Origin: CAVVXN01 sp963772585
Lineage (GTDB): Bacteria > Planctomycetota > PLA2 > JAEUHO01
Direction: 5' to 3'
Length of the DNA stretch: 64,000 bases
NCBI GenBank assembly: GCA_963772585.1
Contig: CAVYXV010000008.1
Span: forward strand, 620,001-684,000
Shown: in pieces, positions 10,402 to 18,425 of the stretch
Numbering within the stretch: position 1 is the stretch's first letter
Layout: every line of letters begins with the position of its first letter
Translations under genes and position numbers: made by a program
The notes under the pieces: model-generated
Seen by the model: only the letters and a program-made list of their open reading frames with translations
The model's database searches: none
Told to the model about the DNA's origin: nothing

Positions 10402-11424
10402 TCACGATACGCGTTCGAGACGGGGGTGGAGGGCACCGCCGGCCGCCTCCCGGACGATCGCCTCGAGGGCGTCGAGAAGGGCGTCGGAGGCGTTCGGACA
10501 GGGGATCCGGGTGTAGGCCTCCCCGCCGGCTTCCCGGAACACCCGGCGGGACTCCCGACCGACTTCGTCGATCGTCTCCAGACAGTCGGCCACGAAGGAC
10601 GGCGTGGCGACGGCGACGCGCTTCGTCCCCTCCCGCGGCAACGCCGCGAGGACCTCGTCCAGGTACGGCGAAAGCCAGGGCTCCCGGCCGAACCGGGACT
10701 GGAAGCAGACGCGCCAGGCCCCTTCCTCGAGGGCCAACGCCCGTGCCAGGGCACTCGCCGTGGCCCGGCACTCGTCCCCGTACGGGTCCCCCGTCTCGGC
10801 GTAGCGGCGGGGGATCCCGTGGAAGGAGAGCAGGAGCGGGGCGTCCGGCGTGGGCCGCACGCCCGCCTGCTCCACCTCCGCAGCGAGACTCCGGATCCAG
10901 GCCGGGTGATCGGCGAACGAGCGCACGAAGGTCAGGGCGGGCACGTCCCGCGTCCCCCGGGCCCACGCCGCGACCGCGTCCAGCACGGAGGCGGTGGTGG
11001 CGCTGGCGTACTGCGGGAACAGGGGGAGCACCAGGACGGCGCGGCATCCCGCCGACGCGAGCCGGTCCAGCGCATCCGCGACGGACGGGCTTCCGTACCG
11101 CATGCCCATCTCCACGCGGACATCGCTCCCGAGCCGATGTTGAAGGCCCCGCTGCTGGGCGAGCGTCGTCGCGAGCAGGGGGGAGCCCTCGTCGGTCCAC
11201 ACGTTCCGGTAGAGCGCCGCCGAATGTCGGGGCCTCGTCCTGAGGACGATGCCGTGCAGGATCAACCACCACAGGAGCCGCGGCGCGTCCACTACGCGAC
11301 GGTCCGAGAGGAACGCCGCCAGGTAGCGCCGCACGGCCGGCGGCGTCGGCGCGTCGGGCGTCCCGAGTTGGACCAGCAGGACGGCGTCGGGGGGAGCCGC
11401 CCGGGGGGCGCGTCCTTCGCTCAG
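10402..11424 (-). CDS. hemH: Ferrochelatase
   Basis: Inserts Fe(II) into proto- or coproporphyrin in haem synthesis. Seen: the N-terminal strand VLLVQLGTPDAPTP, YRNVWTDEGSPLL, LPLFPQYASATTASV, the catalytic-histidine motif LSFHGIPRRYAETGDPY, VCFQSRFGREPWL, and VATPSFVADCLETIDE near the end. About 340 aa. The only ATG/GTG/TTG start is GTG 11334, but this would remove the conserved first strand, which is encoded in frame upstream. The best candidate is a rare CTG at 11424, overlapping the upstream stop (CTGA) and preceded by GGGGA. The octahaem cytochrome elsewhere in the window creates demand for haem. Confidence 0.88.
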   Translation of the reverse strand: MSEGRAPRAAPPDAVLLVQLGTPDAPTPPAVRRYLAAFLSDRRVVDAPRLLWWLILHGIVLRTRPRHSAALYRNVWTDEGSPLLATTLAQQRGLQHRLGSDVRVEMGMRYGSPSVADALDRLASAGCRAVLVLPLFPQYASATTASVLDAVAAWARGTRDVPALTFVRSFADHPAWIRSLAAEVEQAGVRPTPDAPLLLSFHGIPRRYAETGDPYGDECRATASALARALALEEGAWRVCFQSRFGREPWLSPYLDEVLAALPREGTKRVAVATPSFVADCLETIDEVGRESRRVFREAGGEAYTRIPCPNASDALLDALEAIVREAAGGALHPRLERVS

Positions 11425-11777
11425 CGCAGGTCCCCGAGCGCCTTCTGGACGCGATCGAATTCCCGCCGTCCCTCCAGCATGAGAGCGCGGATGTCGTCGA
11501 AGTCGCCGGCGGCGGCGGCCTTCTCCAGACGAGCGAAGATCCGGTAGGACGGCCCGGCCCCCACGCCCTCGCTCGCGTCCCTCAGGTCCCGGCCGATCCG
11601 GCGCAGCCGGTCCACCTCCTTGTTCTCCAAGGCGTCCCCGAGGCCCCGCAACATGAGCTCGGTGTTGCCCAGGTAGAGCTCGGCCAGCTCCTGCATCAGG
11701 TCACGATCCCCGCCGGTGGCCGTCCGGAGCACCTCCAGGTCCACCGCTGCTTCCGGGCTCCCGTCGGCCTGGCGCAT
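11421..11777 (-). CDS. HPt-domain-like protein lacking the phospho-accepting histidine
   Basis: 118 aa, all helical. It resembles histidine phosphotransfer domains: VLRTATGGDRDLMQELAELY, then RLRRIGRDLRDASEGVGA and FARLEKAAAAGDFDDIRALM. In active HPt domains the third segment reads roughly AHxLKGxxxxxGA; here the histidine position is arginine (R63). The protein therefore probably cannot carry phosphate and may be a decoy or docking module, or have a quite different job. Its stop overlaps the probable CTG start of hemH. No sensor kinase or response regulator is nearby. Confidence 0.65.
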   Translation of the reverse strand: MRQADGSPEAAVDLEVLRTATGGDRDLMQELAELYLGNTELMLRGLGDALENKEVDRLRRIGRDLRDASEGVGAGPSYRIFARLEKAAAAGDFDDIRALMLEGRREFDRVQKALGDLR

Positions 11778-11879
11778 GCCTCCACTCCCGCTCGTCCGGG
11801 CCGACGCGAACCGACCCGTTGACCGAAGCCGCGATTGTAGAGATGGCCCGACCAGCGCGCCACCGCACTCGCCCCCGGG

Positions 11880-12965
11880 TCAGGAGGAGGGGGCGGGGCT
11901 GCCTTCGGTCGTCCGACGGAAGACCGCCGTCACGCGCTCCACGAGGCCCCCGAGCGCCTTCGCCGGGATGCGAAGGATGCCCCCGCCCACGGTCCGCACG
12001 ACGTCCGCGACCAGACCCGCGGAATGGCGCCCCGCCTCGACGAGCGCGTCCCGCGTGGCGCTCGCGGCCGTCCGTTCCGTCCACGCCTGGAACGCGCGGC
12101 AACGGCGCTTCGCGAGGTAGCCGATCCGGAGCGTCGCCACCGCGTTCAGACAGCCTTCCATCAACGGGCCGGCGAAGAAGCCCGCGGTCTTGCCGGCGAG
12201 CGAGCCGACGAACTCCCCGGCCAGCTCGCCGAGGTTGTCCATGTAGGCGCCGGCCGCCGTCGCGAGCGAAACGTCCCGGAGGATGGCGAACGTCCCCCGC
12301 GGGCTCGGCCGACCGTAGTAGATGCAGGCGATCCGCGCGATCAGGTTGCAGTTGCGCCAGAGCACGATGAAGGCGTCGAGCATGCCGTAGGGCGATACCG
12401 CCGTGGCGACCCCGATGCGGAAGGCCTCGGCGCGGATGGCGTCGGCGGTCTTCCGGTCCAGGGGTTCGAGGAGGCGCCCGATCCGGCCGTCCTCGAGCCG
12501 CCGCACCTCCGCCGTCAGCCGCCCCATGTCCGCGGCGGGGACCCGGCCGGCCTCGGCTTCGAGGGCCCGGCAGGCGGCGACGGTCTCGCGAACGAGCGCG
12601 TCGTCCCCGGACCACTCCGGGTTCTCTGGAAGGGCCTCCACGTACCGCCCGAGGTACCGGAGGTGTCGCACCACGTGGGTCGGCTTCCGATCCGCCACGG
12701 GCGGGAGCTTCGGCGGACGCATGACGACCGGGACCCGGAAGAAGCGGTAGAGCGGCCGCCCGACGAACCACGCGAGGACCAGCCCCAGCGCCAGGAGGAA
12801 GGCGATCCCGAGGAAGGGGTGGATCGCCCAGAACCAGCGGGCGATGTCCGCCACGCGGAATCCGAGGAGGAGGCCCACCACCGCGATCAGGCCGAGGGAG
12901 GCGTAGCGGACGGCGCGCAGGAGCCGCCTCAGGACGGTGCCGAACTCCTCGATGCGCAGGGGCAT
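11880..12965 (-). CDS. YcjF/DUF697-like membrane protein
   Basis: 361 aa. Two membrane segments lie near the N-terminus (ASLGLIAVVGLLLGF and FLGIAFLLALGLVLAWFVG), followed by a cytoplasmic helical region. A DUF697/YcjF-like domain follows with the typical phrase AVSPYGMLDAFIVLWRN, NLIARIACIYYGRPS and Gly/Ala-rich amphipathic helices. Function is not established for the family, which in other bacteria is often linked to GTPases or envelope stress. It lies 10 bp after the propeller gene and is probably in its operon. Start ATG 12965. Confidence 0.7.
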   Translation of the reverse strand: MPLRIEEFGTVLRRLLRAVRYASLGLIAVVGLLLGFRVADIARWFWAIHPFLGIAFLLALGLVLAWFVGRPLYRFFRVPVVMRPPKLPPVADRKPTHVVRHLRYLGRYVEALPENPEWSGDDALVRETVAACRALEAEAGRVPAADMGRLTAEVRRLEDGRIGRLLEPLDRKTADAIRAEAFRIGVATAVSPYGMLDAFIVLWRNCNLIARIACIYYGRPSPRGTFAILRDVSLATAAGAYMDNLGELAGEFVGSLAGKTAGFFAGPLMEGCLNAVATLRIGYLAKRRCRAFQAWTERTAASATRDALVEAGRHSAGLVADVVRTVGGGILRIPAKALGGLVERVTAVFRRTTEGSPAPSS

Positions 12966-12975
12966 GCGAACCCGC

Positions 12976-14130
12976 CTACTCCCTCCAGTCGGCCACGAAC
13001 ACGTTCGTCTCGTTGGGTATGTCGTTGAACCGGTTCGAGCAGAAGACCAGCCGCTTCGCGTCGGACGTGAACATCGGGAAGCCGTCGAAGTCGTCGGGGC
13101 CGTGGGCCCCCGGGCGGGTCCTCTCGAAATAGGTGATCCGCTCCACGTCTCCCGTCTGGGTGTCCACCATGTAGAGATCGAAGTTCCGGCGCCGCGGATC
13201 GTCCTTGTTGGAGGCGAAGATGACACGGCGGTCGTCTGGATGCCAGAAGGGCCCGAAGTTGGCCGCCCCGTTGTTCGTCACCATCTTCTTGTTCGACCCG
13301 TCGGCGTCCATGACCCAGATCTCGAGCCGGTTGGGTCGGACCAACTGCCTCGCGAGCAGCGCCTTCGTCTCCTCGACGTCCACGTCGCCGGGGGCCGGCG
13401 CCCGCCACACGATCTTCTTGCCGTCCCAGGAGAAGAACGCGCCGCCGTCGTAGCCCGGCGCGTTCGTCAGGCGCTTCACGTCCGTGCCGTCCATGGTCAT
13501 CGTGTAGATGTCGAGATCGCCGTCCCGGTCCGAGGTGAACACGATGCGATCGCCCTTGGGCGAAACGGTCCCCTCCGCGTCGTACCCGGGGCTGTGCGTC
13601 AGGTTCACGAGCTCGTCGCCGCCCAGGGGGCCCGTGAAGATGTCGTAGCTGTCGAACACCGACCAGACGTAGCCGAGCTTCGGATCGAAGGGCGGCTCCA
13701 CGGGCGGCGCGTCGCCGGCGAGGTGCGTCGAGGCGTAGAGAATGCGCCGGTCGCCGGGAAGGAAGTACGAGCAGGTCGTACGGCCCTTGCCCGTGCTGAC
13801 GAGGGTCAGGTCCGACCCGTCGGCATTCATGGTGAAGATCTGGTCCGCCTTCAGCCGGCCGCGCGTGGCCTGGAAGATCAGCTTCTTCTCGTCGAACGAC
13901 CAGTACGCCTCCGCGTTCTGCCCCCCGAAGGTGAGCTGCCGGAGCGAGGCGAAGTGGCGCTCGTTCGCGAAGGGCTTCCGGAGCACGGAGGGGTGGTTCG
14001 GCGTGTCGGGGGCGGCGTCGGGAGCCGGCGTGCTCGGAACGATCCGAGGGGTCGGAGCGTCCTCGTCCGATGCGCGGGCCAGGGGGAGGACGGCGGCGAG
14101 GCACAGGAGAAGGGGAAACGTGCGTCTCAA
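12976..14130 (-). CDS. TolB-like beta-propeller secreted protein (PD40/WD40-like repeats)
   Basis: 384 aa with a signal peptide (MRRTFPLLLCLAAVLPLARA). It contains repeated PD40-type blades: AEGTVSPKGDRIVFTSDRDG, DLDIYTMTMDGTDVKRLT, LEIWVMDADGSNKKMVTNNG and RRVIFASNKDD. Each blade has the xxxPDGxxIxFxS pattern typical of the TolB C-terminal propeller. No peptidase or other catalytic domain follows, so it is a stand-alone propeller, likely a periplasmic scaffold or binding protein. The YcjF-like membrane protein follows 10 bp downstream. Confidence 0.85.
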   Translation of the reverse strand: MRRTFPLLLCLAAVLPLARASDEDAPTPRIVPSTPAPDAAPDTPNHPSVLRKPFANERHFASLRQLTFGGQNAEAYWSFDEKKLIFQATRGRLKADQIFTMNADGSDLTLVSTGKGRTTCSYFLPGDRRILYASTHLAGDAPPVEPPFDPKLGYVWSVFDSYDIFTGPLGGDELVNLTHSPGYDAEGTVSPKGDRIVFTSDRDGDLDIYTMTMDGTDVKRLTNAPGYDGGAFFSWDGKKIVWRAPAPGDVDVEETKALLARQLVRPNRLEIWVMDADGSNKKMVTNNGAANFGPFWHPDDRRVIFASNKDDPRRRNFDLYMVDTQTGDVERITYFERTRPGAHGPDDFDGFPMFTSDAKRLVFCSNRFNDIPNETNVFVADWRE

Positions 14131-14225
14131 GACGGTCCTCCAGGGGAGGGAAAGAGGATGCCGGAGACCATCGGGGTTGCAAACCGGGCCGGACGGCCTC
14201 GCGAGGGTATCCTCCCGTCGCCGTG

Positions 14226-14897
14226 ATGGACTTCGACGCCTTCGCCCGCCGGGCCCGGGAACTCGCCGCGTCCTACCCGGAGGCGTTCATGACGGGCATC
14301 GACACGGTGGACGTCCACCGGGACGCGAGGAGGCACCCCCACGTCCCGGGCGTCTTCACCCTCGGGGAATGCGAGACCTCGCCGCTCTCCGAGCCCACGG
14401 GGCAGGACCCCTTCCGGTCGATCGTCCACCTGTACTACGGATCGTTCGCGTCCCTGGCGGAGGAGGACCCCTCCTTCGACGCGGAGGGCGAGCTCGAGGA
14501 GACGCTCGCCCACGAGATCCAGCACCACCTGGAGGACCGGGCGGGCGTCGGGACGCTCCGGGTCGAGGACGCCTTGTTCGAGGCCCACGCCCGCTTCCGG
14601 GCGGGGCTGGACACGGCCGCGGGATGGTACCGCTTCGGCGATCCCGTCGAACCCGGGCTCTGGGCGGTGGACCTGGACCTCTTCCTGGAGCTGCCGCTGA
14701 GGCGGAAGGACTGGGAGCGTCTGCCCGGGACCACGCTCTCGCTCGCGCTCATGGACGGCACGCTCGAGCTGGTGGTGCCCGAGGACGCCGACCCGTCCGA
14801 GATCTGGACGTTCGCCGGCGAGGGGTTGCTCGACGAGGACGCGGAGGAGGAGACGGGCCCCGTCGGGGACCTGCACGTGATCCCGCTCGTCCGCTGA
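14226..14897 (+). CDS. Zincin-like metallopeptidase family protein
   Basis: 223 aa, no signal peptide. It carries the zinc-binding helix LAHEIQHHLEDRAGVG (HExxH, with glycine after it), and before it the strand SIVHLYYGSFASL. This fits the small, minimal zincin-1 family of bacterial metallopeptidase-like proteins. The C-terminal part is acidic (EDADPSEIW, DEDAEEETG). Substrate unknown. ATG 14226 is chosen over the GTG one codon upstream. It is transcribed divergently from the propeller gene. Confidence 0.75.
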   Translation: MDFDAFARRARELAASYPEAFMTGIDTVDVHRDARRHPHVPGVFTLGECETSPLSEPTGQDPFRSIVHLYYGSFASLAEEDPSFDAEGELEETLAHEIQHHLEDRAGVGTLRVEDALFEAHARFRAGLDTAAGWYRFGDPVEPGLWAVDLDLFLELPLRRKDWERLPGTTLSLALMDGTLELVVPEDADPSEIWTFAGEGLLDEDAEEETGPVGDLHVIPLVR

Positions 14898-14932
14898 GGC
14901 CAACCATCAGAGGCTGCTGCGGGCGGCCCACG

Positions 14933-15301
14933 CTACCGGCGGGGTTCGTTCCCACCCTGGGCCTGCTCCTGCAGCGCGGCCACGCCGTCTCCGACGCTGT
15001 CGTAGAGCCGGAAGACGTCCAGCACGCCGAGCGTGCTCAGGGTGGAGCGTGCGAGCTTCCCGGCGCGGGCGAGCGCCATCCGACCGCCGAGGGCCTGCAG
15101 ACGGCGCCCCGCCTGGAGGAGGAAGCCGACGCCCGAGGACGGCAGGATGCCGACCTGGCCGAGGTCCCAGAGCATCGAACGGTCGCCGTCCCGGAGCAGG
15201 GCGGCGAAGCGGTTCTCGAAGGACGGGAGCGTGCTCGAGTCCATGTCGCCCGAGGGCGTCAGGACGACGACGCTCCCACGCTTTTCGACGCGGATCTCCA
15301 T
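14933..15301 (-). CDS. STAS-domain protein (anti-sigma factor antagonist-like)
   Basis: 122 aa forming a single STAS domain: an N-terminal strand EIRVEKRGSVVVLTPSGDMD, the loop and helix LWDLGQVGILPSSGVGFLL containing candidate phospho-serines (SS) at the usual position, and a C-terminal helix. Such proteins bind anti-sigma kinases of the SpoIIAB/RsbW type and are controlled by phosphorylation at that serine. No partner kinase or phosphatase lies in the window. ATG 15301. It is divergent from the HAD hydrolase gene, 38 bp away. Confidence 0.85.
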   Translation of the reverse strand: MEIRVEKRGSVVVLTPSGDMDSSTLPSFENRFAALLRDGDRSMLWDLGQVGILPSSGVGFLLQAGRRLQALGGRMALARAGKLARSTLSTLGVLDVFRLYDSVGDGVAALQEQAQGGNEPRR

Positions 15302-15339
15302 CGCGGCGAGTCTACCCCTCGAGTCGTAGACTCTCACGG

Positions 15340-16083
15340 ATGAACGCCATCGAGGTCGTCTTCTTCGACGCTGGAGGCACCCTCGTCCGACCCCGGGAAG
15401 ACGTCGGGAGGGTCTACGCCCGCGCGGCCGCACGCCAGGGTCTCGCGGCGGATCCCGAGGCCGTCCTCGCCGCCTTCGTCGAGGTCTTCCGCCGAAAGAA
15501 GCTCGACGGTCGCGTGCAAGACCGCGCGTGGTGGCGGGAGGTCGTCGACGGCACCTTCGCGCGCATCGGCAGAGCGCCGGATCCGGACGCCCTCTTCGAG
15601 GAGGTCTACGCGGCCTTCACCGACCCGGCATCCTGGGTTCTCGCGGACCGCGCCCGCGAGACGCTCGCGTCCCTTCGTGCCCGGGGCTACCGCACGGGGC
15701 TGATCTCGAACTGGGACGACCGCCTGCCGGGGATCCTCGAGGGGCTGGGTCTCGCCCCGCTCCTCGACCCCGTCGTCGTGTCGTTCCGGGTCGGAGCCGA
15801 GAAGCCCGATCCGCGGATCTACCGGACGGCCCTCGCCGAGGCCCGTGTGCCCCCGCACCGGGCCCTGATGGTGGGCGACGACGACGAGGCGGACGTCGCC
15901 GGTGCGATGGCGGTGGGGATGCGGGCCGTGCGCCTGGGCGGCGACCGCCCCGGGCCGGACGGAACGCTCGTCATCCACCGCCTCGAGGAGCTCCTGGGGG
16001 CGCTCACGGACGGAGGGGCCGAAGCGTGGCGCGGGCCTGGGGGTCGAGGGCGTCCCGCATGGCGCCCAGGGAGCGGCCGGTGA
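15340..16083 (+). CDS. HAD-superfamily hydrolase
   Basis: 247 aa. HAD motif I is FFDAGGTLVRP (nucleophile Asp), motif II is in LISNWDDRLPG, the conserved lysine sits in GAEKPDPRIYRTAL, and motif IV is MVGDDDEADVAGAMAVGM. The DAGGT variant and the helical cap fit the REG-2/HDHD3-like group of small phosphatases; the substrate cannot be told. The last 80 bp overlap the end of the convergent folK gene, and the final Gly/Arg/Pro-rich 25 residues look like read-through rather than conserved protein. Confidence 0.85.
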   Translation: MNAIEVVFFDAGGTLVRPREDVGRVYARAAARQGLAADPEAVLAAFVEVFRRKKLDGRVQDRAWWREVVDGTFARIGRAPDPDALFEEVYAAFTDPASWVLADRARETLASLRARGYRTGLISNWDDRLPGILEGLGLAPLLDPVVVSFRVGAEKPDPRIYRTALAEARVPPHRALMVGDDDEADVAGAMAVGMRAVRLGGDRPGPDGTLVIHRLEELLGALTDGGAEAWRGPGGRGRPAWRPGSGR

Positions 16084-16510
16084 GGGGATGCCGCCACGCG
16101 GGCGCCACGTCCGCGGCGGGCACCAGCGCGAAGGGACGCATGGCGAGGTCGGGATCGGGCAGCCGCCACGTCCCGAAGTCGGCGATCCGGTCGTCGAAGA
16201 GGAGCACGTCGAGGTCCAGGGTCCGCGGGGCGTAGCGGTCCGCGCCGCGTCGGCGGCCGCGCTGCTCCTCGATCCGCCGGCAGGCCTCCCGAAGCGCGCG
16301 GGGGCCGCAGTCCGTTCGGAGCCGCACCACCAGGTTGAGGTACGCCGGCTGGGGCGCCGACGCGCCGACGGCGGAGCAGCGATACGTCGGCGAGGCGCCC
16401 GTGACCCCGAAGCGGGCGGCGAGCAGGGCCATCGCCGCGCGCACGTTCGCCTCGGGCTCGATGTTGGAGCCGAGGGCAATCAGGGCCTCGTGCACCCTCC
16501 GACCGCTCAT
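16004..16510 (-). CDS. folK: HPPK, 6-hydroxymethyl-7,8-dihydropterin pyrophosphokinase
   Basis: 168 aa. It transfers pyrophosphate from ATP to 6-hydroxymethyl-dihydropterin in folate synthesis. Seen: EALIALGSNIEPEANVRAA, YLNLVVRLRTDCGPRALREA, IEEQRGRRRGADRYAPRTLD and LDVLLFDDR, the classic HPPK signature, then LPDPDLAMRPFALVPAADVA. Length fits the family. ATG 16510 overlaps the folB stop (ATGA), so the two folate steps are translationally coupled. It converges on the HAD hydrolase gene. Confidence 0.95.
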   Translation of the reverse strand: MSGRRVHEALIALGSNIEPEANVRAAMALLAARFGVTGASPTYRCSAVGASAPQPAYLNLVVRLRTDCGPRALREACRRIEEQRGRRRGADRYAPRTLDLDVLLFDDRIADFGTWRLPDPDLAMRPFALVPAADVAPAWRHPLTGRSLGAMRDALDPQARATLRPLRP

Positions 16511-16863
16511 CGGTCGCCGCGCACCACCTCCACGCCGACGTTCTCGCTGAAGCGAATCGCCCCCGGCTTGCTCGCGCGAAGCCGGATCCACCGGACCCCG
16601 TGCTCCCTCCGGATCATCTCGGCCAGTCGATGGGCGAGCGTCTCCAGGAGCAGGGGTTGGTTCTCTTCGACGTAGCGGAAGATCGCCTTCGCGACCGCCC
16701 GGTAGTTGATCGTCTCGGCGATGTCGTCGTTCGTCGCCGCGGCGGCCGCGTCGCACGCCATCTCGAGGTCGATCCGGATGGTCTGGGGCTTCTCGCGCTC
16801 CCACGCCTCCAGCCCGATGATGCCCCGCACCTCCAGGCCCTCGAGGAAGATGGTGTCGGACAT
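16507..16863 (-). CDS. folB: Dihydroneopterin aldolase
   Basis: 118 aa. It converts dihydroneopterin to 6-hydroxymethyl-dihydropterin, the substrate of the next gene product. Seen: TIFLEGLEVRGIIGLEAWER at the start, IAETINYRAVAKAI with the conserved Tyr, ENQPLLLETLAHRLAEMI with the conserved Glu in LLET-LA, and a C-terminal strand VGVEVVRG. Start ATG 16863 shares one base with the upstream STAS gene stop (TGATG). Typical length, high confidence. Confidence 0.95.
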   Translation of the reverse strand: MSDTIFLEGLEVRGIIGLEAWEREKPQTIRIDLEMACDAAAAATNDDIAETINYRAVAKAIFRYVEENQPLLLETLAHRLAEMIRREHGVRWIRLRASKPGAIRFSENVGVEVVRGDR

Positions 16864-17204
16864 CACGAGGGCGTCTTCCGGCGCTCGCGCAACCACGCCG
16901 CCGCCTCCCCTACCGTCGTGAAGTGCGGCAGGACGCGGTCCAGGCCGACGGTCTTGAGCAGCTTGAGGACCGTGCGGTTCGCCCCGGCGAGGACGAGGAC
17001 GGCCTCGTGCTCCCACAGGCTCCGCCCCAGCGTCACGAGGTGGCCGAGGCCGGCGCTGGTGATCGCCCGGACCTCGCGGAGATCGAGCACCACCCCGCCC
17101 TGGCTGCCGTCGGCGTACGCCCGCGTCACCCGCTCGAACAGGGGCAGGGACTGCGCGCTGAGCCGGACCGGCGGGCGGAGGACGGGAACTCCGTGCTCGT
17201 ACAC
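16863..17204 (-). CDS. STAS-domain protein upstream of folB-folK
   Basis: 113 aa, GTG start at 17204. A single STAS fold: PVLRPPVRLSAQSLPLFERV, then GGVVLDLREVRAITSAGLGH with the usual serine after the beta-strand (TSAGL), and a C-terminal helix TTVGEAAAWLRERRK. It looks like an anti-sigma antagonist or a related switch module. Odd context: the stop overlaps folB by one base, so it is translationally coupled to folate biosynthesis. A functional link to folate is not known. Confidence 0.8.
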   Translation of the reverse strand: MYEHGVPVLRPPVRLSAQSLPLFERVTRAYADGSQGGVVLDLREVRAITSAGLGHLVTLGRSLWEHEAVLVLAGANRTVLKLLKTVGLDRVLPHFTTVGEAAAWLRERRKTPS

Positions 17205-17272
17205 GGCGGAGAGTGTAGCCGAGCGGGGGCGAAGCCGCCCGTGGCCCGCCCGGGACGGGGCCAGCCTGCGGG

Positions 17273-17782
17273 CTAGAGGGAGAACGACGCCACGTACCAG
17301 CCACTCGGGCGCTGGACGAGCAGGGCCTCCACCTCCTTCACCTGGTCGCCGGAGGGCGAATCGTAGCGGATCCGGACCTGCTTCCCGTCGGAGGAGACGA
17401 CGAGGGCGCGCTGCTTGGGTTTCGCGGGCCGGGGATCGGCCTCCATCATCAGGCGGAAGACGTCCCGGAGGCTGCCCTTGGCCGCCAGCTCGAAGCGGTC
17501 CTCGCCGATGGGCCCCAGGCGCCGGCGGATCTCCTCGCGGAGGAAGGCCCCCGTGTCCGGATCCGAGAACTGCTTCTGCCAGTAGGCGAGCTGCTTCTCG
17601 ACCCCCGCCCGGGCGGGCTCGGTGAGGAGCGGCCAGAGGGCGTCCAGGTCCGCGGCGGCGACGGCTGCCATCGAGGCGTCGAAGACGGCCTGCGCGCTTC
17701 GTTGCGGATCGTCGCCCCGGGGCCCGCCGCACGCGGCGAGAAGCAGGAGCAGGCCGGGAAGGACGACGGGGACGCGCATCAT
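17273..17782 (-). CDS. Predicted lipoprotein, function unknown
   Basis: 169 aa. The N-terminus MMRVPVVLPGLLLLLAACGG is a lipoprotein signal with lipobox LAAC. The mature domain has helices followed by strands (KQRALVVSSDGKQVRIRYDS, PSGWYVASFSL), resembling DUF4878/NTF2-like accessory lipoproteins in which an alpha-beta cone ends with a VxxxWxVxxF strand. No catalytic motif. Two adjacent ATGs (17782, 17779) are possible starts. Probably anchored in the outer membrane or cell envelope. Confidence 0.75.
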   Translation of the reverse strand: MMRVPVVLPGLLLLLAACGGPRGDDPQRSAQAVFDASMAAVAAADLDALWPLLTEPARAGVEKQLAYWQKQFSDPDTGAFLREEIRRRLGPIGEDRFELAAKGSLRDVFRLMMEADPRPAKPKQRALVVSSDGKQVRIRYDSPSGDQVKEVEALLVQRPSGWYVASFSL

Positions 17783-17834
17783 GGAGGAGTGTAGGTCGAA
17801 GTGTGTGGGACGCCTGCCGTAGAGTCGACGCACC

Positions 17835-18362
17835 GTGCTGGCGCCGCGCGACATCCGAGAGAGGACGCGGGAGGCCTACCGCGCCGTGGCCGGGGTGCTC
17901 GGCATCCCGGTCTGGCCCGACGTGCCCGTCGCGTGGAACCGTCGGCTGCGGCGCGCCGGCCGCGCCGTCATCCACGGGTCGGGGCGCACCTTCCTGGCCG
18001 CGACGATCGAGCTCTCCCCCGCCTACTTCGAGGTCTACCCCCAGGATCTCGCGGGGATCCTGGTCCACGAGGCCGTCCACGTCGGGCTGGCCGTGATGGG
18101 AAGGGACTTCGGCCACACGCCGGAGTTCCGGCGCGTGTGCCGGACCGCGGGCGGCCTGCAACACGGCCGGGCGCTGCCGGGACGCGTCTTCCACTACCGC
18201 TGCCCCGTCTGTGGGGACACCCTGGAGCGCCGACGGCGGCTCACCTCGGACCGGTGGTGTGCGCGCTGCGCCGCGGCCGCGACGCGGGATCCGACGGTGG
18301 ATCCGTATGCCGCCGACCGCTGCCTGGTCCTGGTCGGCACGGCCTTCTCCGGTACCGAGTAG
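17835..18362 (+). CDS. SprT-like zinc metallopeptidase
   Basis: 175 aa. The zinc site is ILVHEAVHVGLAVMGRDFGH (HExxH) followed by TPEFRRVCRTAGG, the SprT/Spartan arrangement in which a third histidine (GHTPEF) follows the helix. A C-terminal zinc ribbon comes next (YRCPVCGDTL, then RWCARCAAA). In eukaryotes this fold cuts DNA-protein crosslinks; the bacterial role is less clear. ATG 17835. Divergent from the lipoprotein gene, 52 bp apart. Confidence 0.8.
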   Translation: MLAPRDIRERTREAYRAVAGVLGIPVWPDVPVAWNRRLRRAGRAVIHGSGRTFLAATIELSPAYFEVYPQDLAGILVHEAVHVGLAVMGRDFGHTPEFRRVCRTAGGLQHGRALPGRVFHYRCPVCGDTLERRRRLTSDRWCARCAAAATRDPTVDPYAADRCLVLVGTAFSGTE

Positions 18363-18425
18363 GTCGGAGTCGTCCTATCCTTCACGGGCCGCCTCGCGCG
18401 GCGAAGCGGCCTCGGGAGACGCGCG

